Assembly: GCA_050185515.1 (NCBI GenBank)
Contig: JBFWZG010000035.1
Span: 1-25,877, forward strand
Length of the DNA stretch: 25,877 bases
Direction: 5' to 3'
From: JAQSWP01 sp050185515
GTDB lineage: Bacteria; Pseudomonadota; Alphaproteobacteria; Reyranellales; JAQSWP01
Shown: piece after piece, positions 22,719-25,877 of the stretch
Position numbering within the stretch: position 1 is the first letter of the stretch
How the letters are laid out: each line of letters starts with the position of its first letter
Translations under genes and position numbers: made by a program
Notes under the pieces: model-generated
What the model was told of the DNA's origin: nothing
What the model saw: the letters and a program-made list of their open reading frames with translations, nothing else
Database searches by the model: none

Positions 22719-23033
22719 TCAGTGACCCAGCTTGATCTCGACGTCCACACCGGCCGCCAGATCCAGCTTCATCAGGGCATCGACCGTTTGCGGCGTCGGC
22801 TCGACGATGTCGAGCACCCGCTTGTGGGTCCGGATTTCGAACTGCTCGCGCGACTTCTTGTCGATGTGCGGCGAACGGTTGACCGTGAACTTCTCGATCC
22901 GCGTCGGCAGCGGGATCGGCCCGCGCACGCGCGCGCCAGTCCGCTTGGCGGTATTCACGATCTCGCTCGTCGACTGATCGAGCACGCGATGATCGAAGGC
23001 CTTCAGCCTGATGCGGATGTTCTGACTTTCCAT
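22719..23033 (-). CDS. rpsJ: 30S ribosomal protein S10
   Basis: Small-subunit head protein S10, also the NusE antitermination factor. 104 residues. MESQNIRIRLKAFDHRVLDQ, then RTGARVRGPIPLPTRIEKFT and the signature TVNRSPHIDKKSREQFEIRT. The ribosome-binding site is weak (only GTAGAG upstream). A 9-bp GC-rich hairpin lies in the 60-base gap between tuf and this gene. Confidence 0.98.
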   Translation of the reverse strand: MESQNIRIRLKAFDHRVLDQSTSEIVNTAKRTGARVRGPIPLPTRIEKFTVNRSPHIDKKSREQFEIRTHKRVLDIVEPTPQTVDALMKLDLAAGVDVEIKLGH

Positions 23034-23056
23034 GGCTCTACGCTCGCTTCTCGCTG

Positions 23057-23082
23057 CGACGGCCCGCTCGCCCGGGCCGTCG
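23057..23082 (-). other. Hairpin between tuf and rpsJ
   Basis: A perfect 9-bp stem: CGACGGCCC at 23057-23065 with its reverse complement at 23074-23082 and an 8-base loop. It starts 11 bases after the tuf stop and ends 23 bases before rpsJ. The following RNA is purine-rich without a U-run, so it is not a standard intrinsic terminator. A stabilising, processing or attenuation role is possible. Confidence 0.6.
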
Positions 23083-23093
23083 TTGTGCTTTCG

Positions 23094-24284
<1,191 letters not shown>

Positions 24285-24330
24285 TGCCCTTCAATCCCTC
24301 TGAGATCGGGTTGATTCCGAATGCGACAAC

Positions 24331-25877
24331 TCAGGCCAGCTTGGCCACGACTTCGTCGGCCACCGCCTGCGGCACGGCCGCGTAGTGGTCGAACGTCATT
24401 GTGTAGGCCGCCCGCCCCTGGGTCATCGACCGCAGGGTATTGACGTAGCCGAACATGTTGGCGAGCGGCACCATGGCGTTGATGACCTGCGCGTTGCCGC
24501 GCGCTTCCATGCCCTGGATCTGTCCGCGACGGCTGTTCAGATCGCCGATGCAGTCGCCCATGTATTCTTCCGGCGTCACCACTTCGACCTTCATGATCGG
24601 CTCGAGCAGCTTCGGCGCCGCCTTGGGAATGCCCTCGCGGAACGCAGCACGGGCGGCGATTTCGAAAGCCAGCACGCTCGAGTCGACGTCGTGATAGGCA
24701 CCGTCGATCAGCGTGGCCTTGAAGTCGATCAGCGGGAAGCCGGCGAGCACGCCGCTGTCGCGCGAGGACTCCAGGCCCTTCTGGACGCCCGGGATGAATT
24801 CCTTCGGCACCGCGCCGCCGACAATTTCGCTCTCGAACTTGTAGCCGGCGCCGGGCTCTTGGGGCTCGAACACGAGCTTGACGCGGGCGAACTGGCCCGA
24901 GCCGCCGCTCTGCTTCTTGTGGGTGTAGTCGATCTCGGCCCGCTTGGAGATGGTCTCGCGATAGGCCACCTGCGGCGCGCCGACGTTGCACTCGACCTTG
25001 TACTGCCGCTTCAGGATATCGACCTTGATCTCGAGATGGAGTTCGCCCATGCCCTTGATCACGGTCTGGCCCGACTCCGGGTCGGTCGTAACGCGGAAGG
25101 TCGGATCCTCCTGCGCCAGACGCGCCAGAGCCTGACCCATCTTCTCCTGGTCGGCCTTGGACTTCGGCTCCACCGCCAGCTCGATGACGGGATCGGGGAA
25201 ATCCATGCGCTCGAGGATGATTGGATTGCTGGGATCGCACAGCGTGTCGCCGGTGGTCACGGACTTGAGGCCCGCCAGGGCGACGATGTCGCCGGCGCGC
25301 GCCAGCTTGATGTCCTCGCGATTGTTCGCATGCATCAGCAGCATGCGGCCGATGCGCTCGCGCTTGTCCTTGGTCGAGTTGAGAACGCCAGAGGCCGACT
25401 CAAGAACGCCCGAATAGATGCGGGTGAAAGTCAGCGAGCCGACGAACGGGTCGGTCATGATCTTGAACGCCAGCGCCGAGAACGGCGCGTCATCGCTGGT
25501 CGGCCGGGTGTCTGGCTCTTCGCTGTCCATCTTGTGGCCCTTGACGTCAGGCACGTCGATCGGCGAGGGCAGGAAGTCGACGACGGCGTCGAGCAGCGGC
25601 TGGACGCCCTTGTTCTTGAAGGCCGAGCCGCACAGAACCGGCACGAAGGCGGCCGCGATCGTGCCCTTGCGGATGCACTTCTTCAGCGTCGCCAGATCAG
25701 GTTCCTGGCCGCCGAGATAGGCTTCCAGCGCCTCGTCGTCCTGCTCGACCGCCGTCTCGAGCAGCTTCATGCGATACTCGGCGGCCTGCTCGGCCAGATT
25801 GGCCGGGATTTCGGCTTCGTAGAATTCCGCGCCCAGCGACTCGTCCTTCCACAGGACGGCCTTCATCTTCATCAGAT
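24331..25877 (-). CDS. fusA: Elongation factor G, missing its N-terminal part
   Basis: Translocation GTPase EF-G. 514 C-terminal residues are visible, ending at the TGA at 24331. The first roughly 180 residues, including the P-loop, lie beyond the right edge. The MKMKAVLWKDESLGAEFYE segment marks the late G domain, PVLCGSAFKNKGVQPLLDAV follows, then domain II (FVGSLTFTRIYSGVLESASG), domain IV (GGSGQFARVKLVFEPQEP) and domain V (EPIMKVEVVTPEEYMGDCIG, YVNTLRSMTQGRAAYTMTF). The in-frame ATG near 25872 is an internal methionine. First visible gene of the cluster. Confidence 0.98.
   Translation of the reverse strand, partial: LMKMKAVLWKDESLGAEFYEAEIPANLAEQAAEYRMKLLETAVEQDDEALEAYLGGQEPDLATLKKCIRKGTIAAAFVPVLCGSAFKNKGVQPLLDAVVDFLPSPIDVPDVKGHKMDSEEPDTRPTSDDAPFSALAFKIMTDPFVGSLTFTRIYSGVLESASGVLNSTKDKRERIGRMLLMHANNREDIKLARAGDIVALAGLKSVTTGDTLCDPSNPIILERMDFPDPVIELAVEPKSKADQEKMGQALARLAQEDPTFRVTTDPESGQTVIKGMGELHLEIKVDILKRQYKVECNVGAPQVAYRETISKRAEIDYTHKKQSGGSGQFARVKLVFEPQEPGAGYKFESEIVGGAVPKEFIPGVQKGLESSRDSGVLAGFPLIDFKATLIDGAYHDVDSSVLAFEIAARAAFREGIPKAAPKLLEPIMKVEVVTPEEYMGDCIGDLNSRRGQIQGMEARGNAQVINAMVPLANMFGYVNTLRSMTQGRAAYTMTFDHYAAVPQAVADEVVAKLA

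Overview
This window is a chromosomal segment of a GC-rich bacterium, almost certainly an alphaproteobacterium. The supporting signs are the gene order fusA-tuf-S10-spc-alpha with adk after secY and no rpmJ or rpsD in the run, an ATP12-type F1-ATPase chaperone gene beside a propionyl-CoA carboxylase beta gene, and a long zinc-free S14. The genus cannot be named from the sequence alone.

From 25877 down to 9041 the minus strand carries one continuous translation and transcription cluster: fusA (5' end outside the window), tuf, rpsJ, rplC, rplD, rplW, rplB, rpsS, rplV, rpsC, rplP, rpmC, rpsQ, rplN, rplX, rplE, rpsN, rpsH, rplF, rplR, rpsE, rpmD, rplO, secY, adk, rpsM, rpsK, rpoA, rplQ. Most gaps are under 40 bases and several genes overlap by 1 or 4 bases. 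A near-consensus sigma70 promoter (11539-11566) sits just after adk and restarts transcription for rpsM-rpsK-rpoA-rplQ. A hairpin with a short U-run (8981-9015) ends that unit.

Below it, still on the minus strand, are a Deg/HtrA periplasmic serine protease gene and rarA, only 3 bases apart. Then the coding strand flips for about 1.2 kb (5029-6208): a DCC-type (DUF393) thiol-disulfide oxidoreductase-like gene and an unrecognised lipoprotein gene. The lipoprotein gene has its own promoter, overlapped by a GAAC-N7-GAAC element that matches the alphaproteobacterial LexA box. Its stop codon directly abuts the rarA stop codon.

The left end returns to the minus strand with crcB (fluoride channel) overlapping an RluC-type pseudouridine synthase gene, an AsmA-family gene, an ATP12 chaperone gene and the N-terminal part of a propionyl-CoA carboxylase beta subunit gene that runs off the window.

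Most of the window is conserved housekeeping DNA, and I see no clear new multi-gene system. The best leads are the possibly SOS-controlled lipoprotein promoter, the aberrant and apparently mosaic codon usage of tuf, and the promoter and leader structure of the rpsM unit.
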